Of a stretch of DNA of 6,863 nt, positions 1 through 5,747 are shown one piece after another. Source of the DNA: an uncultured Actinomycetes bacterium (GTDB taxonomy: Bacteria; Actinomycetota; Actinomycetes; Nanopelagicales; Nanopelagicaceae). The notes beneath the pieces were generated by a model that was not told the DNA's origin, ran no database searches, and saw only the letters and a list, made by a program, of their open reading frames with translations. The DNA is taken from contig CAITFY010000065.1 in the NCBI GenBank assembly GCA_903891755.1, forward strand, positions 1 to 6,863. Direction: 5' to 3'. A program made the translations under genes and the position numbers. Numbering within the stretch: position 1 is the first letter of the stretch; each line of letters starts with the position of its first letter.

Positions 1-497
1 AGCGCATCTTTTGCAATATCAACTAGGACTGCACCTGGGCGACCAGTGCCTGCAATGTGAAAAGCCTCCGCAATTGCGCGCGGAATATCGCGCGGATCAG
101 TAATCAAGAAATTATGTTTTGTAACTGGCATCGTGATGCCGCGGATATCTGCCTCTTGGAAAGCATCTGTACCGATGGCAGCTGAGGCGACCTGTCCGGT
201 GATTGCTACAACAGGCACAGAGTCCATTTGTGCATCAGCAAGTGGGGTGACGAGGTTTGTTGCTCCTGGACCGGAAGTCGCAATGCAAACTCCAACTCGA
301 CCAGTTGCTTGGGCATACCCAGTTGCCGCATGACCAGCGCCTTGTTCGTGGCGAACCAAGATGTGGCGAATGGAGCTATCAAAGATTGGGTCGTATGCAG
401 GAAGGATTGCGCCTCCAGGGATACCGAACATGACATCCACACCGGCAGACTCCAGAGATTTCACGAGTGCCTGTGCTCCGGTGACTTGTGCTGACAT
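1..497 (-). CDS. ilvB: Acetolactate synthase large subunit, N-terminal part (runs off left edge)
   Basis: Catalytic subunit of acetohydroxyacid synthase, a ThDP- and FAD-dependent cytoplasmic enzyme that joins pyruvate to pyruvate or 2-oxobutyrate, the first common step of valine, leucine and isoleucine synthesis. I translated 165 codons by hand with no stop. They cover the ThDP pyrimidine-binding domain: FGIPGGAILP at about residues 24-33, VRHEQGAGHAA at 48-58 with the ThDP-activating glutamate at E51, SGPGATN at 75-81, and GTDAFQE at 109-115, a signature of acetolactate synthases as opposed to other ThDP enzymes. The FAD and C-terminal ThDP domains lie beyond the left edge. The start at 497 is chosen because AGGAG lies 6 bases upstream; an in-frame ATG at 503 touches the Shine-Dalgarno sequence and is less likely. 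An attenuator precedes the gene. In actinobacteria ilvN and ilvC usually follow; they are not visible here. Confidence 0.96.
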   Translation of the reverse strand, partial: MSAQVTGAQALVKSLESAGVDVMFGIPGGAILPAYDPIFDSSIRHILVRHEQGAGHAATGYAQATGRVGVCIATSGPGATNLVTPLADAQMDSVPVVAITGQVASAAIGTDAFQEADIRGITMPVTKHNFLITDPRDIPRAIAEAFHIAGTGRPGAVLVDIAKDA

Positions 498-512
498 ATT
501 CATCTCCTCTCT
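495..512 (-). promoter_or_regulatory. Ribosome-binding site and start choice for ilvB
   Basis: In the transcribed direction AGAGAGGAG (512-504) is followed by ATGAATATG. The first ATG (503-501) directly abuts the Shine-Dalgarno core. The second (497-495), in the same frame two codons later, has a 6-base spacing and is the better start, giving a protein beginning MSAQVTG. The two choices differ only by two N-terminal residues. Confidence 0.8.
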
Positions 513-555
513 GGGGTGGAACTACTGGGTTATCTTCTCAAGACATTTCGGCCGT

Positions 556-589
556 GAAATACGAAACCCCTCAGTTTTCACTGAGGGGT
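556..589 (-). terminator. Intrinsic terminator of the ilvB attenuator
   Basis: Reading the minus strand, ACCCCTCAG (589-581) and CTGAGGGGT (574-566) form a perfect 9-bp stem around the 6-base loop TGAAAA. The tail is TTCGTATTTC, only moderately U-rich, preceded by the last stem T. The hairpin sits between the leader peptide and ilvB, 19 bases after the leader stop codon, where an attenuator terminator belongs. Because it would cut off ilvB if constitutive, it is more likely conditional than a plain end-of-operon terminator. The stem is close to symmetrical, but no gene on the plus strand here would need it. Confidence 0.85.
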
Positions 590-590
590 A

Positions 591-621
591 GCGCACCATC
601 TAGTCAGACTAGATCGCGCGC
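591..621 (-). promoter_or_regulatory. Hairpin overlapping the leader stop codon (pause / 1:2 hairpin)
   Basis: GCGCGCGATCTAGT (621-608) pairs with ACTAGATGGTGCGC (604-591) around the loop CTG. I count 14 stem positions with one G-U pair and one G-G mismatch; the inner 7 bp (ATCTAGT/ACTAGAT) are perfect. The 5' arm includes the last codons of the leader peptide and its TAG stop, so a ribosome stalled on the upstream Val/Ile codons would interfere with the fold, as expected for the pause hairpin of an attenuator. The 3-base loop is tight, so the innermost pair may open. Confidence 0.7.
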
Positions 622-647
622 TCTCGAATCACCACTGATGATGTCAT
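609..647 (-). CDS. Branched-chain amino acid leader peptide of ilvB (12 aa)
   Basis: A 12-codon frame, MTSSVVIRERAI, ending in TAG. Four of the 12 codons are for branched-chain residues: GTG GTG ATT at positions 5-7 and ATC at 12. There is no leucine codon, so valine and isoleucine supply is what this frame could sense. Its function would lie in being translated, not in the peptide. It lies between an apparent promoter and a terminator hairpin upstream of ilvB, the standard place for an ilv leader. No Shine-Dalgarno sequence precedes the ATG, and the A of the ATG is the 7th base after the predicted -10 box, which suggests a leaderless mRNA, common in actinobacteria. Short Val/Ile-rich leaders followed by Arg are known or predicted before ilvB in this phylum. 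Too short for normal gene callers. Confidence 0.78.
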   Translation of the reverse strand: MTSSVVIRERAI

Positions 648-653
648 GGCGCA

Positions 654-682
654 ATTCTCGCTTGTCTGGCAAGGCTAGTCAA
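654..682 (-). promoter_or_regulatory. Predicted sigma70-type promoter for the ilvB leader
   Basis: In the transcribed direction TTGACT (682-677; 5 of 6 to TTGACA) is followed, after a 17-base spacer, by GAGAAT (659-654; 4 of 6 to TATAAT). Transcription would begin about 7 bases after the -10 box, at or next to the A of the leader-peptide ATG at 647. The promoter starts 47 bases after the ilvD stop codon. It would give ilvB its own promoter, separate from the upstream gat-ilvD unit. Confidence 0.65.
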
Positions 683-700
683 CCCCTACGAAGAGCATCC

Positions 701-723
701 CAAAATATGAGATACCCATCTCA
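701..723 (-). terminator. Possible weak terminator after ilvD
   Basis: TGAGAT (723-718) and ATCTCA (713-708) form a 6-bp stem with a GGGT loop, followed by TATTTTG. It begins 6 bases after the ilvD stop codon, a natural place for the end of the proB-gatCAB-ilvD unit. The stem is short and A/T-rich, so termination may be leaky and some transcripts may read on into the ilvB leader. Confidence 0.4.
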
Positions 724-729
724 GAATAC

Positions 730-2415
730 TTAGCCGCAGACCGCCCCTTGGGAGGCCGAACCAACAACCTTTGAATACTTGGCCAATACTCCACGGCGAT
801 ACTTATGTGGAACCGGGGAGAAGTGCTTGCGACGCTCTGCAAGTTCAGACTCTTCAACCAGAAGATCCAGAGTTCGCTTCGCGATATCAATGCGGATGAG
901 ATCGCCATCCTTAATGAATGCGATTGGTCCCCCATCAACCGCTTCAGGGGCAACATGGCCTACGCAGAGACCAGTACTTCCACCAGAGAAACGACCGTCG
1001 GTGAGGAGCAGGGTTGATTTTCCAAGACCGGCACCCTTAATAGCACCCGTAATCATCAACATCTCGCGCATTCCTGGCCCACCCTTTGGACCTTCATAAC
1101 GAATGACGACAACATCGCCAGCTTTGATAGTGCCATTTTCTAGCGCAACCATTGCGGCTTGTTCGCGTTCAAAGACCCGAGCAGGTCCTTCAAAGAAATC
1201 AACGCCGACTCCGGCGGTCTTGCAGACCGCTCCATCTGTCGCGAGAGTTCCATGCAAGATTGTGATTCCACCACCTGCAGAGAGCGGATTCTTAATTGAG
1301 TGAAGAACTTCTCCATCTGGATCGAGTGGAGTGAGCTCTGAAAGATTCTCGGCCATTGTCTTGCCAGTTACCGTGAGGCAATCTCCATGCAAGAAACCGG
1401 CATCAAGAAGCGCTCGAAGGACAACTGGAATTCCGCCGACTCGATCAATGTCGGTCATGACGAACTTTCCAAATGGCTTCAAATCACCAAGGAGAGGTGT
1501 GCGTTCGCTGATGCGCTGGAAATCTGCCAGATCAAGTGGAACCTCAGCTTCGTTGGCAATTGCCAAAAGATGCAAGACCGCATTGGTTGATCCACCCAGT
1601 GCCATCACAACTGTGATTGCATTCTCGAAAGCCTTCTTGGTCAAGATGTCGCGCGTAGTAATTCCTTGGCGGATTAATTCAACAACTGCAGCGCCAGCTT
1701 TTACTGCGTAATCATCACGACGACGATCAACTGATGGTGGCGAGGCGGAACCTGGAAGTGAAAGTCCTAGCGCTTCTCCGACTGCGGCCATTGTGTTTGC
1801 GGTGTACATACCTCCGCAGGCACCTTCACCGGGGCAGATAGCGCGTTCAATCTCATCAACCTTCTCTTGGGTGATAAGTCCGCGCGCGCATGCACCGACC
1901 GCTTCGAAGGCATCAATAATGGTTACATCTTTTCCATCAACCTGACCAGCAAGTGTGGAACCTGCGTAAACGAAGACGCTTGCTACATCGATACGAGCTG
2001 CGGCCATCATCATTCCCGGCAATGATTTATCGCAACCAGCAAAGGTGACCATTCCATCTAAACGTTCTGCTTGCATCACGGTCTCGACGGAATCTGCAAT
2101 TACCTCTCGAGATACGAGCGAGAAGTGCATACCTTCGTGGCCCATTGAGATTCCATCAGAAACTGAAATGGTTCCAAATTGCATGGGGAATCCGCCAGCT
2201 TCAATGACGCCTTTGCGAGAGGCCTTTGCCAGGCGATCGAGTGAGAGATTGCACGGGGTAATTTCATTCCACGATGATGCGATACCGATCTGAGGCTTAA
2301 CCCAATCCTCATCGCCCATACCAACGGCGCGGAGCATTCCGCGGGCAGGTGCACGTTCTAGACCATCAGTAACCAGACCCGAACGAGGCTTCATTGGGTT
2401 CTTTGGTTCTGTCAT
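730..2415 (-). CDS. ilvD: Dihydroxyacid dehydratase
   Basis: Converts 2,3-dihydroxyisovalerate and 2,3-dihydroxy-3-methylvalerate to the 2-oxo acids, the third common step of valine and isoleucine synthesis. At 561 residues it fits the shorter IlvD type of actinobacteria, cyanobacteria and plants; the E. coli enzyme is about 616. The three cysteines expected to hold the [2Fe-2S] cluster are present: C55 in TPCNLSLD, C128 in GCDKSLPG and C200 in GEGACGGMYTANTM. K130, next to the second cysteine, is the usual carbamylated, Mg-binding lysine. ALGGSTNAVLHLLAIA (272-287) and GRFSGGSTGLCVGHVAPEA (474-492) are family signatures; the serine of GRFSGG is the likely catalytic base. The start is supported by GGGAG 9 bases upstream. 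It lies 22 bases after gatB with no terminator between, so it is probably cotranscribed with the gat genes. It lies upstream of the ilvB attenuator and so outside its control. Confidence 0.98.
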   Translation of the reverse strand: MTEPKNPMKPRSGLVTDGLERAPARGMLRAVGMGDEDWVKPQIGIASSWNEITPCNLSLDRLAKASRKGVIEAGGFPMQFGTISVSDGISMGHEGMHFSLVSREVIADSVETVMQAERLDGMVTFAGCDKSLPGMMMAAARIDVASVFVYAGSTLAGQVDGKDVTIIDAFEAVGACARGLITQEKVDEIERAICPGEGACGGMYTANTMAAVGEALGLSLPGSASPPSVDRRRDDYAVKAGAAVVELIRQGITTRDILTKKAFENAITVVMALGGSTNAVLHLLAIANEAEVPLDLADFQRISERTPLLGDLKPFGKFVMTDIDRVGGIPVVLRALLDAGFLHGDCLTVTGKTMAENLSELTPLDPDGEVLHSIKNPLSAGGGITILHGTLATDGAVCKTAGVGVDFFEGPARVFEREQAAMVALENGTIKAGDVVVIRYEGPKGGPGMREMLMITGAIKGAGLGKSTLLLTDGRFSGGSTGLCVGHVAPEAVDGGPIAFIKDGDLIRIDIAKRTLDLLVEESELAERRKHFSPVPHKYRRGVLAKYSKVVGSASQGAVCG

Positions 2416-2437
2416 GGTTTTGTGCTCCCGTTTCTTT

Positions 2438-3937
2438 CTAGAGTTGCCCGAGGTGTTTCAACAATAGTTCACGAACTTTGGCAGCATCAGCTTGTCCGCC
2501 GGTCGCCTTCATCACTGCGCCAATCAAAGCACCTGCTGCTGGAATATTTCCACCACGTACTCGCTCTGCAGTATCTGGTTGCGAAGCGATCGCTGCTTCA
2601 ATAGCCGTCATCAGTGCGCCATCATCTGAAACAACTTTCAAACCACGCTTTGAAATAACATCGGCTGGAGTTCCTTCTCCCGCGATGACACCTTCAACAA
2701 CTTGGCGCGCAAGTTTGTCCGTGAGTTCACCTGAAGCGATTAACGAAATAACTTCTGCTACTTGAGCAGGAGTAATCAAAGATGTTGGATCAACTTCACG
2801 CTCGTTTGCAAGGCGAGAGACTTCACCTAACCACCATGAACGGGCGCGAGTTGGATCAGCTCCGATGGTGATTGTCTCTTCAACCACATCGAGCAGACCG
2901 GCATTTACCAGAGAGGTCATCTCTTTATCTGGAACCGACCACTCCGCTTGTAATCTGGCGCGACGAGTTGATGGCTTCTCTGGAAGAGTCGCACGAAGCT
3001 CCTCAATCCAAGCGCTATCTGGAACAACTGGAACCAAATCAGGCTCTGGGAAGTAACGGTAATCCTCAGCCTGCTCCTTGGAGCGACCTGAACGAGTCTG
3101 TCCGCTCTCCTCTTGGAAGTGACGAGTCTCTTGAACAATTCGCTCACCATCTTGGAGACGATTGGATTGGCGCACAACTTCACCGATTACTGCGCGCTCT
3201 ACCGAGCGAAGTGAGTTGACGTTCTTCGTCTCACTTCGTGTGCCGAGTTCACCCGAACCAATTGGCGCAAGAGAGAGGTTAACGTCGCAACGCATTGAAC
3301 CTTGCTCCATCTTTACATCTGAAACACCAAGGGATCGCAAGATGTCGCGGAGTTCAGTGACATAGGCTCGCGCTACTTGTGGTGCGTACTTATCCGTGCC
3401 GCCAACAATCTTGGTGACAATCTCGACCAAAGGAATACCGGCGCGGTTGTAATCAAGGAGTGAATAGTCGGCGCCATGAATTCGACCCGTTGCTCCACCG
3501 ACGTGTAGCGACTTTCCGGTGTCCTCTTCCATGTGAACGCGCTCGATTTCAACGCGGAAAGGTTTTACGCCTTCGTCCGTTTCAATCTCAACATCAAGAT
3601 ATCCATTAACGCAGATTGGCTCGTCATATTGCGAGGTCTGAAAGTTCTTTGGCATATCTGGGTAGAAATAGTTCTTACGCGCAAAGCGCGAGAATGGAGC
3701 GATCGAACAGTTAAGAGCTAGTCCGATAAGAATGGTGCTCTCGATTGCCTTGCCATTTACAACTGGCAAAGCTCCAGGCAGACCCAGACAGACTGGGCAG
3801 GTCTGGGTGTTTGGTGCTCCCCCGAACTCAGTGGAGCAAGAGCAGAACATCTTTGATTTTGTGTTGAGTTCAACGTGAACTTCAAGTCCGAGAGTTGGCT
3901 CGTACTTTTCAACTGCTTGATCGTAATTAAGTGACAT
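2438..3937 (-). CDS. gatB: Aspartyl/glutamyl-tRNA amidotransferase subunit B
   Basis: Kinase and tRNA-binding subunit of GatCAB, which phosphorylates the side chain of Glu-tRNA(Gln) or Asp-tRNA(Asn) and amidates it with ammonia released by GatA. Length 499 residues, normal for the family. The N-terminal catalytic core carries GLEVHVEL (17-24) with E19 and H21 at the metal/ATP site, a four-cysteine zinc site (C32, C34, C47, C50 in FCSCS and CPVC), KNYFYPDMPKNFQTSQYD (88-105), RVHMEEDTGKS (133-143), LDYNRAGIPLVEI (161-173) and DYRYFPEPDLVP (292-303). From about residue 350 to the end is the helical GatB/YqeY domain that contacts the tRNA. Start and gatA stop share one base (TAATG), suggesting translational coupling; AGG in GGCAGG precedes the start. 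The last gene of the gat cluster, 22 bases before ilvD. Confidence 0.98.
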   Translation of the reverse strand: MSLNYDQAVEKYEPTLGLEVHVELNTKSKMFCSCSTEFGGAPNTQTCPVCLGLPGALPVVNGKAIESTILIGLALNCSIAPFSRFARKNYFYPDMPKNFQTSQYDEPICVNGYLDVEIETDEGVKPFRVEIERVHMEEDTGKSLHVGGATGRIHGADYSLLDYNRAGIPLVEIVTKIVGGTDKYAPQVARAYVTELRDILRSLGVSDVKMEQGSMRCDVNLSLAPIGSGELGTRSETKNVNSLRSVERAVIGEVVRQSNRLQDGERIVQETRHFQEESGQTRSGRSKEQAEDYRYFPEPDLVPVVPDSAWIEELRATLPEKPSTRRARLQAEWSVPDKEMTSLVNAGLLDVVEETITIGADPTRARSWWLGEVSRLANEREVDPTSLITPAQVAEVISLIASGELTDKLARQVVEGVIAGEGTPADVISKRGLKVVSDDGALMTAIEAAIASQPDTAERVRGGNIPAAGALIGAVMKATGGQADAAKVRELLLKHLGQL

Positions 3938-5436
3938 TAGTTGCCTGCCAATACTGGAGCTTTATCTAGAAGTGGGCCGCCCCATTTGCTCAAGAGCGCT
4001 GCTTCGAGAGTTCCGCCAACTTGGTACATCAAGTCATCGCGCATTGCAGGAGACATGATCTGGAAACCAACTGGCAATCCATCTTCTTCAGCCAGACCAC
4101 ATGGAAGTGACATGCCACCAATGCCAGCCATATTTACAGGGATGGTTGCGATGTCATTGAGATACATAGCAAGTGGATCATTGTCATTGGCGCCGATTTT
4201 AAAAGCGGTAGTTGGAGCAGTTGGAGATACCAAGACATCTGCTTGTGCGAATGCTGCATTGAAGTCGCGCATCAACAAGGTGCGAACTTTCTGAGCAGAA
4301 CCGTAATAAGCATCGTAATATCCAGATGAGAGTGCGTAGGTTCCAAGGATGATGCGACGCTTAACCTCAGGACCAAAACCTTCGTGGCGAGTCAATTTCA
4401 TAACCTCTTCAGCGCTGCGATTTCCATCATCGCCAATGCGAATTCCATAACGCATGGAATCAAAGCGAGCGAGGTTGGAAGAACACTCACTTGGAGCGAT
4501 GAGGTAGTAGGCAGCAAGGGCGTAATCAAATGTAGGACAAGAAACTTCAACGAGTTCGGCACCTGCAGCTACAAGTGCATCGAGTCCCTCGTGGAACTTT
4601 GAAAGTACTCCTGATTGGAATCCTTCACCTTGCAACTCTTTAACGACGCCGATCTTCATGCCCTTTACATCAAGCTTCTTTGCAGCTTTGACAACATGAG
4701 GAACCGGAGCATCAATTGATGTTGAATCGCGTTCGTCATGTCCCGCGATTACCTCGTGTAAGAGTGCGGCATCGAGAACTGTGCGAGCACATGGGCCTGC
4801 CTGATCAAGACTTGATGAGAATGCAATCAATCCGTAACGAGATACTCCGCCATAAGTTGGCTTCACACCGACTGTGCCGGTTACAGCAGCAGGTTGGCGA
4901 ATGGATCCACCGGTATCGGTACCGATTGCAAGTGGTGCTTCAAATGCCGCGAGCGCTGCAGATGATCCGCCGCCTGAACCACCAGGAATACGAGTCAGAT
5001 CCCAAGGGTTATGAGTAACCCCGTACGCAGAGTTCTCGGTTGATGAACCCATGGCGAATTCATCCATATTTGTCTTACCCAAGATTACGATTCCGGCGGC
5101 CTTTAATTTAGAGACGACGGTTGAGTCATACGGCGGACGCCAGCCTTCAAGCATCTTGGATCCGCAGGTCGTTGGAATACCTTTTTGAGCTAAGACATCT
5201 TTAAGGGCCAGTGGGATACCAGCTAGAGGTGAGAGTTCCGCACCGCTCTTGCGCTTGGCATCAACATCGGCGGCTTGAGCGAGAGCGCCCTCTTTATCGA
5301 GATAGAGGAAGGCATGAACTTGCTCATCAACTTTTGCAATCTGAGCATAGTGAGCTTCTGTAAGTTCAACGGAGGTTGTTTCACCGCTGGCAAGAGCTGC
5401 TGCCATCTCGGAGGCGCTGGATCTAATAGTTGTCAT
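3937..5436 (-). CDS. gatA: Aspartyl/glutamyl-tRNA amidotransferase subunit A
   Basis: Glutaminase subunit of GatCAB: hydrolyses glutamine (or asparagine) and passes ammonia to the GatB active site. It is a 499-residue member of the amidase signature family with the Ser-cisSer-Lys triad intact: K79 in IPLALKD, S154 in PGGSGGGSS and nucleophile S178 in GTDTGGSIRQPA. These residue numbers are the same as I recall for the structurally studied S. aureus protein. The context GSSTENSAYG (130-139) before the serine-rich stretch and DIATIPVNMAGIGGMSLPCG (428-447) are typical of GatA and separate it from other amidases. It begins inside the end of gatC (ATGA, 4-base overlap) and ends one base into gatB, so the three subunits are likely made in balanced amounts by coupled translation. 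No missing key residue and no frameshift. Confidence 0.98.
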   Translation of the reverse strand: MTTIRSSASEMAAALASGETTSVELTEAHYAQIAKVDEQVHAFLYLDKEGALAQAADVDAKRKSGAELSPLAGIPLALKDVLAQKGIPTTCGSKMLEGWRPPYDSTVVSKLKAAGIVILGKTNMDEFAMGSSTENSAYGVTHNPWDLTRIPGGSGGGSSAALAAFEAPLAIGTDTGGSIRQPAAVTGTVGVKPTYGGVSRYGLIAFSSSLDQAGPCARTVLDAALLHEVIAGHDERDSTSIDAPVPHVVKAAKKLDVKGMKIGVVKELQGEGFQSGVLSKFHEGLDALVAAGAELVEVSCPTFDYALAAYYLIAPSECSSNLARFDSMRYGIRIGDDGNRSAEEVMKLTRHEGFGPEVKRRIILGTYALSSGYYDAYYGSAQKVRTLLMRDFNAAFAQADVLVSPTAPTTAFKIGANDNDPLAMYLNDIATIPVNMAGIGGMSLPCGLAEEDGLPVGFQIMSPAMRDDLMYQVGGTLEAALLSKWGGPLLDKAPVLAGN

Positions 5437-5729
5437 TCTTCACCCAAAATCTGTGGCACTTTGAAGCGATCCTCTGATTGTGCAGGTGCACCAGAGAGAG
5501 CCTCTTGCGGAGTCAGGCTCGGACGGACTACATCTTCGCGCACGACATTATTTACTGGAATTGGATGAGAGGTAGGTGGCACATCGGCAGATGCAACCTC
5601 TTGCACACGGGCGACGGCGCCAAGAATGACATCCATCTCCTGGGCTAAGTGGTCGAGCTCAGAATCATTCATTTCGATTCGAGCCAATTTGGCTAGATGT
5701 GCAACATCATCGCGTGAGATAGCGGCCAT
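5433..5729 (-). CDS. gatC: Aspartyl/glutamyl-tRNA amidotransferase subunit C
   Basis: Small 98-residue subunit that wraps around the GatA-GatB interface and stabilises the complex; it has no catalytic role. The N-terminal helical part (ISRDDVAHLAKLARIEM, about 4-20) and the conserved C-terminal REDVVRPSLTPQEAL (64-78) and EDRFKVPQIL (86-95) are typical. The start at 5729 has AAGG 7 bases upstream. It lies 18 bases after the proB stop codon, and its own stop overlaps the gatA start by 4 bases. First gene of the gatCAB cluster; the intact set implies that this organism makes Gln-tRNA(Gln), and perhaps Asn-tRNA(Asn), by the indirect route, as is usual in actinobacteria. Confidence 0.97.
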   Translation of the reverse strand: MAAISRDDVAHLAKLARIEMNDSELDHLAQEMDVILGAVARVQEVASADVPPTSHPIPVNNVVREDVVRPSLTPQEALSGAPAQSEDRFKVPQILGEE

Positions 5730-5747
5730 GAGCCAACCTTATCTGAT

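Larger units (their letters stand above)
498..647 (-). promoter_or_regulatory. ilvB leader region: Val/Ile-responsive transcription attenuator
   Basis: From the presumed transcript start the region holds, in order, a 12-codon leader frame (647-609), a hairpin overlapping its stop codon (621-591), an intrinsic terminator (589-566 plus tail) and the ilvB ribosome-binding site. This is the order of a ribosome-mediated attenuator: when Val- or Ile-tRNA is scarce the ribosome stalls on GTG GTG ATT, the first hairpin cannot form, and an alternative fold stops the terminator forming. A candidate antiterminator pairs CTGA (607-604) with TCAG (584-581) and GGT (597-595) with ACC (589-587), with a 5-base loop; it would sequester the 5' arm of the terminator but is short and interrupted. 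Layout is seen in the sequence; mechanism is inferred from known ilv attenuators. Confidence 0.8.

Noticed and set aside
544..561. Short hairpin ATTTC/GAAAT with an ACGGCC loop downstream of the attenuator terminator
   Set aside because: Only 5 bp, A/T-rich stem without a U tail; too weak to count as a separate element.
488..733. 81-codon open frame on the plus strand across the ilvD-ilvB gap
   Set aside because: It runs antisense through the promoter, leader peptide and terminator; its translation is not protein-like to my eye and the regulatory reading explains the region better.
675..956. 93-codon open frame on the minus strand overlapping the end of ilvD and the gap after it
   Set aside because: Out of frame with the intact C-terminal end of IlvD and mostly inside it; no Shine-Dalgarno sequence or recognisable features.
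1331..1711. 126-codon open frame on the plus strand inside ilvD
   Set aside because: Antisense shadow of well-conserved ilvD coding sequence; composition follows from the complementary codons and no ribosome-binding site or family motif is evident.
3941..4294. 117-codon open frame on the plus strand inside gatA
   Set aside because: Fully antisense to the conserved C-terminal part of GatA; no recognisable motif.
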